A stretch of 64,000 bases of DNA from Enoplolaimus lenunculus (taxonomy: Eukaryota; Nematoda; Enoplea; Enoplida; Thoracostomopsidae). Shown one piece after another: positions 29,201-44,200 of this stretch. The stretch covers positions 86,025-150,024 of the forward strand of contig JASANG010001317.1 of NCBI GenBank assembly GCA_030248215.1. The letters run 5' to 3'. The notes beneath the pieces are model-generated. The model did not search any database, was not told the DNA's origin, and saw nothing but the letters and a program-made list of their open reading frames with translations. How positions within the stretch are numbered: position 1 is the first letter of the stretch; every line of letters begins with the position of its first letter. The translations under genes and the position numbers were made by a program.

Positions 29201-32200
29201 TTGCGGTTTTGCTTACCGTAACAACTTGGCGTTTGGTAATCATAGGCTCCGTTTGATTGGCACGTGAGCACATTATTAACCAGCAAATGAAACCCGGCAT
29301 CGCATGTATAAGTAATCGCGTCGGCATCGACCACTGGCGAAGGCGGTGTTGAAAACGAACCATCGGATATGGTGGACGGATTTGGACAAATGACTGCAAA
29401 ACGTTTTAATGTTGACAAAACCGTACTATTTTTAATGTTTTTAAAGAAATTAACTGAAAAATTTGCCATTAATCCTTTTTCGCTTGAAGTATTTTGTATT
29501 TCATCTTGTAATTTCAAGCTAAAATACGAATCGTACGACCCTCGACTGGGAAGCGCTTACCATCACCTCTTAGAGCTTAACCTTAGACTTTGGCAAATGA
29601 ATATGTTGCGGCTTAGGCAAAGGTTCAATCTTAAGCTTGGGTTTTGGAAAAAGCTTACCTAAGCCTAAAATTGAAACTTTGTTTAAGCCTTTACTTAAGC
29701 CTTACACTGAGTCTGAGCCTGTATTTTACACAACCTAAATTTAAGATTAAACCTTTGTTTAAGCATTTACCTAAGCTTTAGCCTTAGTCTGAGTCTAAGC
29801 TTTAGCCTTAGTCTGAGTCTAAGTTTTAACCTTAAATATTGGGAAAACTGTTTCAAGTGCCCCAAACCCTAAGAATCCTGTTTACGAATAAATATTTCTT
29901 GCATTACTGAGCGACCCTTCGTTCCAACAAAATACGAGCAGATTCAAAGCTATCGACAGCATTCAACTGAACCGATTTTTCCAACCAACCCCGTTGATAA
30001 AATGAATTTTTACCGGCCAACTCTGCTCCAGGTTTATGTAACCGGGCAAACAACTAAATGTAAGTTTGCCCATTTATTTGAAACCAGTTTTGTAGGTTCA
30101 ATTGAATTTATTATGGATTACTTTTGCACACCGGATCTGGATTGTCATATGCTCCAGTAATCAGACATGTTTGCACTGCGGTGCCAACTAAATGATACCC
30201 GGAATTGCATGCGAATGTGTTATAGTCGTTTTCAACAATATCCGTATCCGCAATTGTTGATACAACTGTACCAAACGTTGGCGCAGTTGGTGTTGGACAT
30301 ATCACTAAATATTATAATTATTGTGTTTCATTCATAACTACAACTTGCCAGCCGGTTTGGCGTAAATGCTCAAAAGTTAGCGAATACACAACAATCTGCA
30401 TGAAAAGTTTCTTTCCACAGAACAAATTCCGTTTTTGTTCTAAAAAAATTTTGTAAACAAAGTAATGCTGGAAAGTTGCCCAAATTACGAATGTGATACA
30501 TTATAGCTTTAATTATACAGATGTATAGTTTTTGCAACGAGAACGTACAGCTACCTACAACCACAGGAGGGTCTGTTCTTGCTAGGAAAATTTTCAACCT
30601 CTCTTGCTAAAATAACAAAAAAATGCGGTTTAATTAAAACAATTAGTTTCTATTAAAATTTGAAAATGAGTTGGGCAAATATTTTGTGCGTCATTCATTG
30701 AATGGCTTGTGAAATAACTACATTCAACGTATAAAGTTTTGTATCAAATTGAAACGAACTCTGTAGAATTTAATCTCAATTGCGTTGCGTTCGGTTCGTG
30801 TCATATATCATTAAAGAAAGTGTTTCATAATCCAATTTTTAACCAAATGTTATGCTTTAAAATATTAAGATGCTTTATGTCAGCTGTGCCAAGGGATCTA
30901 CCGCAAGGTATCCTCATCAAACTTACATTTGCAAACAGGAAACGGTAAATCAAAATTGGAATCAGCTTGGCATGTAAGGACAGGGTCACCTACGAGCGCG
31001 TACCCTGCGTTACAAACGTACGAAATAGTTTGGCCGTCATAGACAGGATTACTACTTTGAGTGACAACACCGTTTGGGTCTAACGGATATGTGCATATTC
31101 CTGCAATAAATGCAATTTCAGTCAATTATGCAAGTTGTCACCCATACCAACCAGAACATTCCGATTCACTACTTTACAGGCGAAGTTTCATAACCTAAAA
31201 AGGTGTGATATTTGACTGGATAATGACGCACCCAAAGCTTAGCTCTTCGAACCGAAAATCCATGAATTATTAAATAAGTTTCTACTGAAATTTAATAAAC
31301 CCGAGGAAAACAGTTTAGCCGGATAAGCACTACTGCTTACATTTAGCATTTGTTCTACCATTCACCAGTGAACAATAATTGTCTTATAAATTTTGAACTA
31401 ATCAGTTGTAGTGCTTGATGATTTGCCAAATTCTTGCATTTAACGTACCGTAATACTGTTTTTATTTCAAAACCGAAGCCACAGTTGGTAGACTGAAAAC
31501 TGACCACTGGCCTGTTTGGAAACTGACCACTGGCCTGTTTGGAAACTGACCACTGGCCTGTTTGAAAACTGACCACTGGCCTGTTTGGAAACTGACCACT
31601 GGCCTGTTGGAAACTGACCACTGGCCTGTTTGGAAACTGACCACTGGCCTGTTTGGAAACTGACCACTGGCCTGTTTGGAAACTGACCACTGGCCTGTTT
31701 GGAAACTAACCACTGGCCTGTTTGGAAACTGACCACTGGCCTGTTTGGAAACTGACCACTGGCCTGTTTGGAAACTAACCACTGGCCTGTTTGGAAACTG
31801 ACCACTGGCCTGTTTGGAAACTGACCACTGGCCTGTTTGGAAACTGACCACTGGCCTGTTTGGAAACTGACCACTGGCCTGTTTGGAAACTGACCACTGG
31901 CCTGTTTGAAAACTGACCACTGGCCTGTTTGGAAACTGACCACTGGCCTGTTGGAAACTGACCACTGGCCTGTTTGGAAACTGACCACTGGCCTGTTTGA
32001 AAACTGACCACTGGCCTGTTTGGAAACTGACCCCTGGCCTGTTTGGAAACTGACCACTGGCCTGTTTGGAACTGACCACTGGCCTGTTTGGAAACTGACC
32101 ACTGGCCTGTTTGGAAACTGACCACTGGCCTGTTTGGAAACTGACCACTGGCCTGTTTGGAAACTGACCACTGGCCTGTTTGGAAACTGACCACTGGCCT

Positions 32201-35200
32201 GTTTGGAAACTGACCACTAGCAATACCTAAGTGCTATACGTAGTTAAAAATATGACTACTGGACATCGTAAACTTGACTGTTTGAGGTGCGACTACTAAC
32301 TTGTGATAGGTGCTAAACACATTTGAGAATTCCAAAATAATCTTACGATAACAGGTCGGTGGTGAAACATCATAATGTCCCGCAAACAAACACGTCAGCA
32401 CTGAATTGCCATCTAAATGATAACCAGCGTTGCAGGTATACGTCACTGTTTCCGGGTCAATGATTGGGCTGCCGGATGCTACGTATGTTGCGTCTGATAC
32501 AGTTGTTGGAGTTGGGCAAATTGCTACAATTGGATTTTGAAATATTAAAAGTTTTTAAGTCTTACCAAATTAAATTCTTAAATTTTGATGAACGCGAATC
32601 TGGTGGCGAATAATAGAAACTGCCAGTTGAAAGTTAATGTTTGTTGCGATAATACCGTTGTTGGTGTGATAAAAATTGTTAAATTTGTATTTTAAAACAT
32701 TACTATGTTTGGAAATTCTTAAATTGTGACACCGAGCGAATCTACACACAAAATAAATTGTCTGATATTCAAAAAATATTGTCTGAAATCTAAAACAGTT
32801 ATGTTTTAAAACAGACTTTTAGCATATGTCGTAATTTGACACACTCATTTCTGAAATTATTCAAAGTATGGGTGTGATAATTTTCAGATTTACATGTCTA
32901 AAATGTACGGGTTTGTTTGATAAACGATGAAGATAAATAATTTTGAAATTGAAGACATGTATGTGTGACATATCAATCAAATTCATTAATTTTACAATTT
33001 AAGATACGCCTATAAGACACAAACTTAGGTTGGAGGAAACCTGAAGACAACCCAAATATCCTTAAAATTCGATTATACATAAACTCTCTTAAAAATATGA
33101 ACAAAGCAACTCGTTTACTTACATTAAAACTAGAAAATTAGTTCTTAAAAATAAGACAAGTATTTCTAAAAATGAAAAAATTTGTTTCTTGTAAGTTGAC
33201 CGTAGTAAACTCTTTAATATAAGACATTATTTGTTTTAACCATTTAAGATACATAATTGTGAGCAGTTGAAAACTATTTCCAAACATTTTAATGTTGAAA
33301 ATTTAAGAACGTTTTGAAATTTCAAGAAATTTTTGTTTGTAGCAGTTAGTTTTCTCATTTAATATCTTTCAACTGATTTTATACCAAATTTCAACCGCTG
33401 TTCGGCGGATAGATTAAACTTGAAATTAATTAATTATAACGTAAGTTGAAAAATTTGTCAGCTATGAAACAAAAGGCTTACGTTTACAAACTGGTTCAGT
33501 GACGTCAAACGTTCCGTCAGTTTGACACGTCAACACTGCGTTTCCAACGAGTGAATGTGTCGCCGAACACGAATACGTAACCGTTTCGGTTTCAGTCACA
33601 GGATTTGAACTTTGGACGTACGTTCCATTGCCAACGGTTACTATGGTTGGACAAATTTCTGACAAAAATTATCAAATTTAAACTGTATGATTAGGTTACT
33701 TCACTGTAAATTCCAGTGAGTTGATTTTAACTCAGAATGAGTTGAATCACTCAGTCTGAGTTAGGACTATCAGAACTCAAAATTTTGAGTTAAATTCAAT
33801 TCAGTCTGAGTTAATTACACAACTCACCCGGAGTCAACTCAACTCACAGTGAGAATCAAGTCAACTCAGAGTGAGTTAAATTTTACTGTTATTAACTCAG
33901 AAATAACTAACTTTTCGTCTGAGTTGATTAATTAACTCATTGGAATTTACAGTGTTCGGCGGTAAAATTACTTTAAGCTGGACTTAATATTGTGGTAGTT
34001 CATTACGTTTGAACCACGATTTGATGCCCCATGACGAATTATTTTAGGTCAAATTATTTCTAGCCGTTTCTAGAAAAAGCCAATGTAAGGGCTGTAACAC
34101 TAGTATAAGCATATTCCTAAGCCTAAGACAACGACGCCTAAAGCAAAAAAAGCTAATCTAAAGCTTACGCTTACTCTATAGCAGTCATCCAGGAAAACGT
34201 GCTGCCCATTACCTTTACAGGGGCCCTGGGCGAAAACGTTTTGCATCCATTCATGTTCCACTAAAATCGAGTTGTTTTGCGTATAACTCAAACCTACTCT
34301 CACTCCTTGTCCGTGCCGAATTATTCACCGAAAATCATGTCATTATTCAAATTGAAAATGATGTTTTCTTGCAAATACTTACCCGTGTGAATAGTGCTTT
34401 AGTTGTTTTTTTATTGCCCGATTAACCCTTTCTCACATGAATATTTGCAATTTCACATGAGATGAAATTACAAGGTGAGATCCGATCCCCAGTCTCACGA
34501 GTGGGAGACGTTTACGATGACCACTGAGCTATAGGAGCTTGACGCTCGAGCCCGAGTAGGCGCTCACGTCTTGTGGAGATTTTGCACTGTGCATATATGA
34601 TATAAATGTTAAAAGCACTGCTCACAGTGTGTGTATTGCTCGTACATTATTGTATTTAGTTGCTCATAGTATACTCAATGAGTGAAAGGGTTCAAACATT
34701 ACACAATGCATTGCAGCAATAAGTGCTACACAAATTTGAGAATATAAGCATTAAATGACAATGTACATATAAACTTACTATGGCAAACTGGTGCTGCAAA
34801 GTCATAAGTCCCGTCCGATTGACAAGTTTGAGTTGCTTGACCATACATATGATACGTTGTATCGCAAGTGTAACTGTTGACAACGTTAGGTATGTAAACA
34901 GAACTGACTGCAGTTGTTGTGAACGCACCATTTACAGGTGCTGTCGGAGTTGAACACATGACTGCAAAACAACAACTCGATGATAACTGATTTAGCGTAG
35001 TTCAAAATGTCGGTCAATGTATAGAACAGGGCCGTAACAGTAGTATAAGCATATTCCCAAGCCTACGCCAACGCCTGCGTGTGAACATATGCGTAAGTAT
35101 GAGCTTATACGATACCTCAAGTTTAGCCTAAGTGTAGATGCGAAAAATATCGGCCGGCACAACCGCACTGGCTCTCGCCATATGTGATTGGTGTACAGAA

Positions 35201-38200
35201 TAAATGCAATAACAAAATTGCACCCCCACATGCCGGCCGATCTTTCTAGCATCCGCAATTAGAAAACGCTTGTAAACGTTGTAAACTGGTATAAGGTTTA
35301 AACGGTAAATCTTGTGCCTAAGAAAGCGAGATGCTAATTAACCAACACTGCAAAAAAATGGCGAGTCAAATTAACTCTCTCCGAAACAGGTTCTACGAGA
35401 CTGTACACCAACTGAGTCAAATCCGACTCCGCCAGAGTCAAACATGCGACTCAATGAGTTGAATTTGATTCTGGCGGAGTAGAATTTGACTCACTTTGTA
35501 TAGTGCCGTAAAGCCTATTACGGAGAGAGTCAATTTGACTTACCATTTTTTGCAGCGTACTGGATTTATTGGCAAGCTAAAGCGGTTTCAAATAAAAACC
35601 TCACACCCTGTCAATTTGTCAACAACGTTCATCTCTGTTATGCTTATTTAATAGGATAACGTAAGAGCGTAGGCTTAGGCGTAGATACGCATTTTGTATC
35701 AGTCCAAACCTAAACCTGAAACCTAAACGTAAATGTCAGCGACAGAATGCAATTCAGTGTTTTCAATTCGCTGATATTCGTTCTCCGCATTCTATTTCGA
35801 TCTTTATACAACGTCCCACAAGTGTATTTGATTGGGTAAACTTACTAATACAATTTGGTGGGTTGAAATCATAATTCCCAGCCGATGTGCATGAACCGCT
35901 CGCAATCCCATTCAGCCAGTATCCGGCATTACATGTATATGTCGCAGTTGAGCCATCATACGGAGGAGTTGTGCTTGTTGTCCATGCACCGTTTGCAATA
36001 TTTGCTGGATCAGGGCAAATTTCTGAAAAACTTACATAAATACTGTAGCGACCCGAATAAGAGGGGTGTAGTAGTAGGGGGTCCCCAGTTTGAGTCCCAA
36101 TCAATAGGAGTCCGTATTCCTAATAAGAGTCCGTATTAAGTGGATACAGTCCATGAACCCTAATTAGAGTCCATAAATAACGATTATCCTTAGTTGGAGC
36201 GCATAAATCACTCTAGGCGCAAATAAAGTTGGGTTCGAAACTTTAAAGCGTACTCAAGTTTTGAAAGCACATTCCTAAGTATGTATAACTTTCCGTTATC
36301 GCTCAAGTTTTTGCCGCAAGACAAATAAACGTTTAATCCAACGGATAATTGCAACACCAGATAAAGAACAGTGCGTAACTAAACAACAGATGGGTGCCCT
36401 CTGGAGAGGCCAAACAGATATCAGCCCCGCTCTTATTCGGGTCACTACAGTATGGAGGAACAAGAAAAAAGCACTCCAAACGTGAGCCACTGTCACAATA
36501 AAATAGCAATACTTCTGCTTTATATTAAACAGACACCATGAGTCTACAATTTCAGTTAGACCAATGTCAGCATGCCTGTGCTGCTAATCTATAATATGTC
36601 AAATTTTGTCAGCGACTAAAGTATTTACTTTACTTACGTTTGCTTTTAACAACGACAAAATGGTTAAGTAATTCCTTAGCACGTACTTGTACGGTTTCGG
36701 AAACCCAGTCAATGTTTAGTCAGAAGGTTGGTCAACGAATCAGCAAATTACGGTAGAAAAACGGTTATGCTTTCACCAGGCCGAACACATTTACCAAAAA
36801 CCACATTACAAGAATACTACATTTTTACTTATGTCCTGGCATAAACTGACGATTGTAAAAAGGGTACAAATTTCCCATGTTCCACGATCCTTGATTCAAA
36901 GGTTAAAAAGAACTGTCACTGACTGGTAATAAATTGTATTTTCTGACAAAGGTAAACTATTATTTTCTGGTGCCTTCAATGCTGTTACCACCAGAACCGA
37001 ACATACAAACGATCCGGTGTTGGAAAACAGAATCAATTTTAAAAACTTGATTTTCAAAATGAAGTTTTTGAAAAGTTTTAATATAAAAACGCGTTTTGCT
37101 CGCATCGCTCCTGAGGATGTCTTCGTTATCCTATCCTTAGTTTGATCCTCAATCGTCCCGATTAGCAGAAAACTGAGTGTTGTAACGCGGAGTTAACCTC
37201 ATCAAATATACCGTATGCCTAAATTCTGTGTCGCGTTGCTTCTAACAATACCTGTCTCGTAGCGACAATTCAGTATCAGTGACTCGCTCAGCTGTAAAAT
37301 TAGAATTCGATAAATGCAAGACTTACTTTTGCAAACTGGCACTGCCGGGCTGTACAGTCCAGTTGACAGGCAAGTTAGTGTCGCGGTGCCAACCAATTGA
37401 AAAGTCGCATCGCAAGTGTAGGTTACCGTTTGACCGTCATACATTGTTGGCGAAGCGCTTGTTGTATACGACCCGTCGGCAATAGATGTTGGCGTAGCGC
37501 ACGTTTCTAAATAAAAACAAATACTTAGCTAGCGAACGAACCAGAATTAATTCTGAACTCGCGAGCGAAGCAATAGACAAGTCGGTCCATGTATCGAACA
37601 AGGCCGGATCGTTTTCCGGAGGGGCTGTAATAGAGTCCGTTTAAGCTTTAGACTAATTTTTTTGCTTTGGCTTAGGCTTAGGCTTTGGAATATGCTTATA
37701 CTACTGTTCCGGCCCTGTTCTATACATGGTCCGAGAAGTCAAACACAATATTTGGCACTAAAATGTTAAACATTTGGCTTTCATCACCGTTGGGCGCCCG
37801 GGATCCGCGTTACCCCGTTCGGATCTGTCAGGATGCTTAGTCAACGTTGTCATAATTTGAAAACACTAAACAATCTTTTAACCAATATTCTTTGTTGTCA
37901 CAAACCTAAATTATAAATTCAAATATAACATAGAACGATGCTCAAATTACGTATTGTGGGCGTTTCAACTTTAATACTAATATTACTAATTTACAACAAG
38001 CAACCTAATTTTGCCAGACATGACTTATTTAAATTTGATTTTGGTTTCAAATTCAATCTTCCAATCAAAACTCATTTTTACTTTACAAAATTTCTACTTT
38101 TAATATATAAGCATTTACGCTTTAATTTAAATTCAAAATATTAGTCCTTACTTTTACATGTTGGTTTTGAAATTGTCCATGCGCCAGAAGTCTGACAGGT

Positions 38201-41200
38201 CCCGGATGTACTTCCATCCAAATAGTATCCGGTGTTGCAAGAATAGGTTATAGTTGATGCAGCAACTCGACTCGTAGGACTGTAGGTTATCGCTCCATTG
38301 GTTAATGGGTTTTCATCCGGGCATTGAACTGAAATTTGGATTCAGTTGACCAGGGGGGTGTTGCCAGAATTTAGATAAGTGGAATTGTATATTGAAAAAT
38401 TTAGAAAGGGTTTCTTGTCTTACCAGATGAACAAATTTTTTTTGGGACAAAACAACTTCAGTAAGGTTGGCAACAAGACCTATTAGCTACTGTAGTGACC
38501 CGAATAAGAGGGGGACTGATATTTATTTGGCATCTTCAGAGTGTATCCCACTGTTATTCGGTTACCAACTGATATATTTGGTATTGCCAGTATCCGTTGA
38601 ATTAAACGTTTATTTGTCTTGTGTCAATAGCCTGAGCGGCAATACAAAATTTTTTACTTAGGAATGTACTTTCAAAATTTGCGTACGCTTTAAAGTTTCC
38701 AACTCAACTTTATTTTGTCTTGTAGTCATTTATGCGCTGCAATTATAGAAGTAATTCACATTTATGGACTCTAATTACGGTTTAGCGACTCTATCCACTT
38801 AAGGACTCTTATCAGGCATACGGACTCTTATTGATTGGGACTCAAAATGGGAACCCCCCTCTTGTTACCTCCCTCTTATTCGGGTCACTACAGTAGGCTC
38901 TTGCAGTGCAGCTTTGAGAAAGATTTTATTCACTATGTACATTAAAATAATTGTTCGCCTCTGTTTGACGTAAGAAAGAATGTAACTTACAAATATGATG
39001 GACGAACTTATATTCTACAGTAATCACTGATTAAGAACAAACGAATAAAGATCAAACGTATGTATCCCGCTGCTAATCCTCATTAAATAGCATAAAGCCT
39101 TTTTCAGGTTTAACCCAAGCGATTCTAGCATTTATGAACATCAGGATGCGACCGGACATCCGGTTCCGGTAAATTTCTTACTGGAACTAAAAATTTCGGT
39201 AGTATTAAATTTTGGTCGTTACTTAAATTTGCTAATTTTTAACAAGTGTTTTTAAAGCCATTTGTTCAATTAGTGATGATAAAAGAATAAGGATTTAATT
39301 AGTATACTATACAAAAATTGACAATCACCGAAAATAAATCATCGAAGGTAGATTTCGCATCAATGGATAAGAAAAATCTGAAATACACTTGATTAAGTAA
39401 ATTCCTATCTTTAACTGAGGTTTTTTCACCAATAGAACAACAAAAAAATGACTTTTCCGGTGGCATGCATTACTCACTTTCCGGGTCCGGTTCCGGTAAT
39501 ATTTCAATTAGTACATGAACCATTTAACGTACTTTAATTGTGGACCGGGCATTTTCGACCATCGTTAAAGTTTACTTAGGCGTTTAGGCTTAGGATTATG
39601 CTCAAACTTAGACTTGGAACACTGTCGAGTGACAGTCTGTCCGGCCGACCGAAATGATGTCGATTTGACTACAATACGTTAACTTACGCATGCAAGTTGG
39701 CGGTACTGTATTCCATGCGCCGGTCGCTTGACATGTGCCCGAAGAGCTGCCAGACAAGAAATAACCAGAATTACACGTGTACGTCACTGTTGAACCAGAA
39801 ATACGCGCTGAATGACTGTATGATATACTGCCGTTTGAGGGCGCCGATTGTGTTGGACAAGTGACTGTAAGTATATAATTATTAACCCTTTCTCACATGA
39901 ATATTTTCTATTTCCCCAGAGACCTACTTGTATGCTAGGATTCGAACTCCAGTGACTGGAGTGAGAGGCGTATACCATCAACACTCAGCTATAGGAGCTT
40001 GACACTCGAGGCCGAGGGGGCACTCACGTCTTGTGGTGATTTAGTACTATGTATACGTGTTACAATTATTAAACACGGTGCGATATATACTATTTAACGT
40101 ATATACACTGCGCTTAGTTGCCTATAGGCAACTCAATGTGAGAAGGGGTTAAATTACAGCTCAGGGGCGTAGTTAGACAGTGGGGCGGAAGGGGGCACAT
40201 GGCCGTGCCCCCCTCCAACGAGTTAATTTATATCTGTCAATCACTAAATGCGAGTTGAAATGAATAGAACCAAAACCATGTTTAAATTGGTGTGATCGTT
40301 TTAAACAAGAATCCGGGGTAAGCCAGTGTTTTTGGAGCCAGCTCACCTTGTTAGGGGAGTGGCTAAAATTTTATCGGGAGGGGCTTACAAGGGTTTTGTT
40401 GACTTAAATGCAAGGATGAAAATTTTCTAGCGGAAGGGGCCAAAATTTTCAGGGAGGCTGAGCCCCTTGCCATCCCCTTGGCTGCGCCGATGAACTGTGC
40501 CAGGCTGAGTTAAAAGCTTTAGACTAATCTTTGCAATTAGGCTTAGGCATAGACTTAGGAATATGCTAGTAATCCTGTTACCGTAACGGCCTTGTCGTAT
40601 ACATTGGCCATTTTTATTATAATTTTTTCTAAATATAGATTGTGATTAGAGCTATTTTGTTTTAAAGTATCAAAGTTAATAACTTAAAAAATATTGACAA
40701 ATAGCAGGCTTTATACACTTATATGTCAGTCTAGGTAGGAACTAAGGACATCAAACCTTTCTACCAAGCAGCTGGAAAAGCGGGCTAGAGCGGGGATCGA
40801 ACTCTGAGCCTATGGATCCTTAAGCGAGCACTCTACCACTGTGCCACGTAGCCCGCCTGTCCAACTGCATTTTTCGTCGACTATATGTGTCGACCGTACA
40901 ACACAATGTGCACTGCATTTATTGCATATGCACAAGGACAGGTATGTCTCACATACTTACAATATATAACAATCTGATGGGAAAACGTACTAATGCAAGT
41001 TGGTTTTGACCCGGACCACGCCTTATTAGATTGACAAGTTCTTGCTGAGCTTCCACTACGCCAGTATCCACTATTACAATAGTAGTAAATTTGTGTATTA
41101 TACCAACGATTGTTTGAATATGAAACGTATCCGTTTGATATCGAATCTGTCGGACAAGTCCATCCTAAAACGGGTAAAAAATTTAATTTTCACACGGAAT

Positions 41201-44200
41201 TTAAATTTAAACGATTTTAATATTTGTTATTCAAATCTGACATCTGAAGCTTAAGCTCTGGTTCGAGTCCAGACGTTTTGGCTAAGTTGTATTTGCTATC
41301 ATCACTCATTCACTCTCAAGTATACGAGGAAGCCCGTAGCCAACTCACCTTGTTAGGTTGGAAGCTGAAAATTTTTCAGGAGAGGCAATCGAGGGTTTTC
41401 AATCAGTTACAGTTGAAAATTCTCTAGGGGGGGCCAGAATCTATCCAGGGGGAGCTGAGTCTCCCTGGCCGCCCTTGGCTACGGGCCCGTAAAAGAGCTT
41501 GACATTCGAGTCCAAGGTGGTTCCCAATCATTATGGCGAGTCCATCTATTTAAAACAGGTAAACTTTTAGCTCGGTGGGGTTTAGAAATTTGAAATATGA
41601 CGGCTAAGTACGTTATAATCTCCAAGCAAAATAATCCTCATAAAAGTTCAAAATTCACACAGTAAAAGCTTATAATTCGCTTTTAGTACTAAAATTAGGT
41701 TTTTTCCGTTCACTACACGCCAACAAGGATTGCAGTGTAGTTATACGTCAAATTCTTAACCATTACCTTAAGAGAGTCCCTTGGATATTTAGCGTGCCGT
41801 GCGCTATACTTAACGGCCGGCGACGTCCATCTTTTTGCGTCACCCGTACGACACCGTAAGTCGCCGTCCGTCACCATACGGTATCGTACGTGAGTTATTT
41901 ACGCACGATACCGCACGGTGATGGACGGCGACGCACACGTGACGGACGGCGACGCACAGGTGACGGACGGCGACGCACAGGTGACGGACGGCGACCCACA
42001 GGTGACGGACGGCGACGCACAGGTGACGGACGGCGACGCACAGGTGACGGACGGCGACGCACACGTGACGGACGGCGACGCACACGTGACGGACGGCGAC
42101 GCACACGTGACGGACGGCGACGCACAGGTGACGGACGGCGACGCACAATTGTACAAATAAACTTACTATTACAAGCCGGCAACCATCCTGACCAGTACTG
42201 ATTTGACTGACAAATGCGCGGATTTGTGCCTCCAGATAAATCCCAACCTGTATTGCAATAATAATACACATACGTGTTATAGTATCGATTATTGGTGTAT
42301 GAAACATAACCGTTTGCAATTGATGTCGTTCCACATTGCCAAGCTGAAATAAAATAAAAATAAATTATCTCGGTTTTGCCATCATTTCAGTTTGGTTACA
42401 CAACACCAACTTAGTCGTTGGCCAATCTGCTACTCAGGCCAATAATTGACTTGGCTCATATAGAACACGGCCGGATCGTTTTTCAAAGGGGCTATAATAG
42501 AGTCAGTTTAAGCTTTAGACTATTTTTTGTTTAGGCTTAGGCTTAGGCTTAGGAATAGGCTCTTCCGTACGGTTAGGCTTAGGCTTAGGTTTAGGCTTAG
42601 GCTTAGGCTGAGGAATACGCTTATACTACTGTTCCGGCCCTGTTTTTCTATACATGCCTTATACCAATCTGCTATTTTGGGCTTAACGGCACGCCAAGTA
42701 GTCGTAGGCCAATCTGCTACTCAGGTCAATAATTGACTTATGCCAATTTGCTATTTTGAGCATATAGCAGTTCGACCTGGACCGAATAGCAATTGTGAGA
42801 TGTAGCAAAACAACAGTCATATAACCTAAGCCTAAGGTTAAGGCTTTGGGAGGTTAATAAACAGTAATGTAACAGGGATTTTTTCCCTTCTATGGAATTA
42901 ACAGAGATGAGAACAGTAAACAAGTGCCAACTGAAAAAAGAGTTGCATCTGTTTGAAAAAAATGCTAAAGTCCCAAAAAGCATCAATTTCTCTTGGATTA
43001 AGTCATTTAAAACCTGAGAAATCCATTGGTGTTTAAGACGCAAAGTTTTCACCTCCACAGCAATCTGAACCTAATTCAGCAATTGCTATTTATACGTAAT
43101 TTCAAGTACTATAAAACTTACAATTAACATCTAAATTCAAACCGGTGAAGTACAAATTATTTCGTTAATTAAGATTTTAGTAGCGAATATTGTTTGGTTT
43201 GCGGAGTCGTTCCCCATTTTCACCATAAGTCCCGCAAGTCCTGTTTTTATCTTTGCTATATTTGATGCGGCCAATGTTACTTTTAGGGCCGTAACAGTAG
43301 ATTAAGCGTTTTCTTAAGCCTAAGCGTAAGCCTAAACGTTGCAAAAGCGCATTTCTAAGCCTTTAGAATGTAAGCCTACTCTTTTACAGACTCTCCAGAA
43401 ACCGGGACGGCCCTAAAAGTAACACGGGCCTTTCATGCAATAAAACATACGATAGCACGCTGGAAGCCAACCATGCCAGTTTTGATTTGACTGACACCAA
43501 CGAGGATTAGTTCCGCCGGACATATAAAATCCAGTGTTACAGTAATACGTGACTTTAGTATTGTAATATCGATTGTTTGAGTACGATACCCAACCGTTCC
43601 AGGTACCTGTCGTACCACATTGCCAACCTGAAACAATGTTAAAAATATAAATTTGTGAAACGTGTTTGCTTTATGAATTTAAAATAATTGAAACTGTACC
43701 AGCGTCACTGAAATGAACATGATAGTTGAAAAGAAAACTATACCAGTCGTAGTGGGACTACATTTATTGAGCGAAGCTCGAACACACGTAATCAATTAAG
43801 GTAATATGCAAATTAGTTATTAGCTACTATTCATTTATCGGTTTTGGAGGTTTGTAAGCAATTTCCTCAGATTCCTCACACGCAAAAACATTTCAGCCAC
43901 CCTAATAATTATTGGAATAATTCAAAAAGTCCTAATTTTGTCTCGTCAATTAAGCAAATATGCAAATTATCTATTAGCTAACTATTCTATAATCGCCTTT
44001 AAAGGTTTGTAGACAATTTATTCAGATTCCTAGCACCCGAAAACCCATTATTGCTGAATAGATTGCTTGTAACCCTAATAATTAGTGCAACAATGTAAAA
44101 ACGCCTAATTTAGGCTTATCAACTATGCTTATATGCAAATTATCTATTAGCTAACTACTCAATTATTGGTTTTAGACGTTTGTAAACAATTTATTCAGAT

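Noticed and set aside
31355-32223. Four overlapping minus-strand frames rich in SFQTGQWSV
   Set aside because: A 23-bp unit gives the same peptide cycle in all three frames; an intron repeat.
40776-40860. Functional tRNA gene on the minus strand
   Set aside because: It has A and B boxes and a plausible stem, but its upstream body is shared with the copy at 5151, so a tRNA-derived SINE is more likely.
41890-42334. Frames rich in RRRPS or CASPSVT around the 21-bp array
   Set aside because: Repeat translation; only 42167-42343 minus is a real CCP exon.
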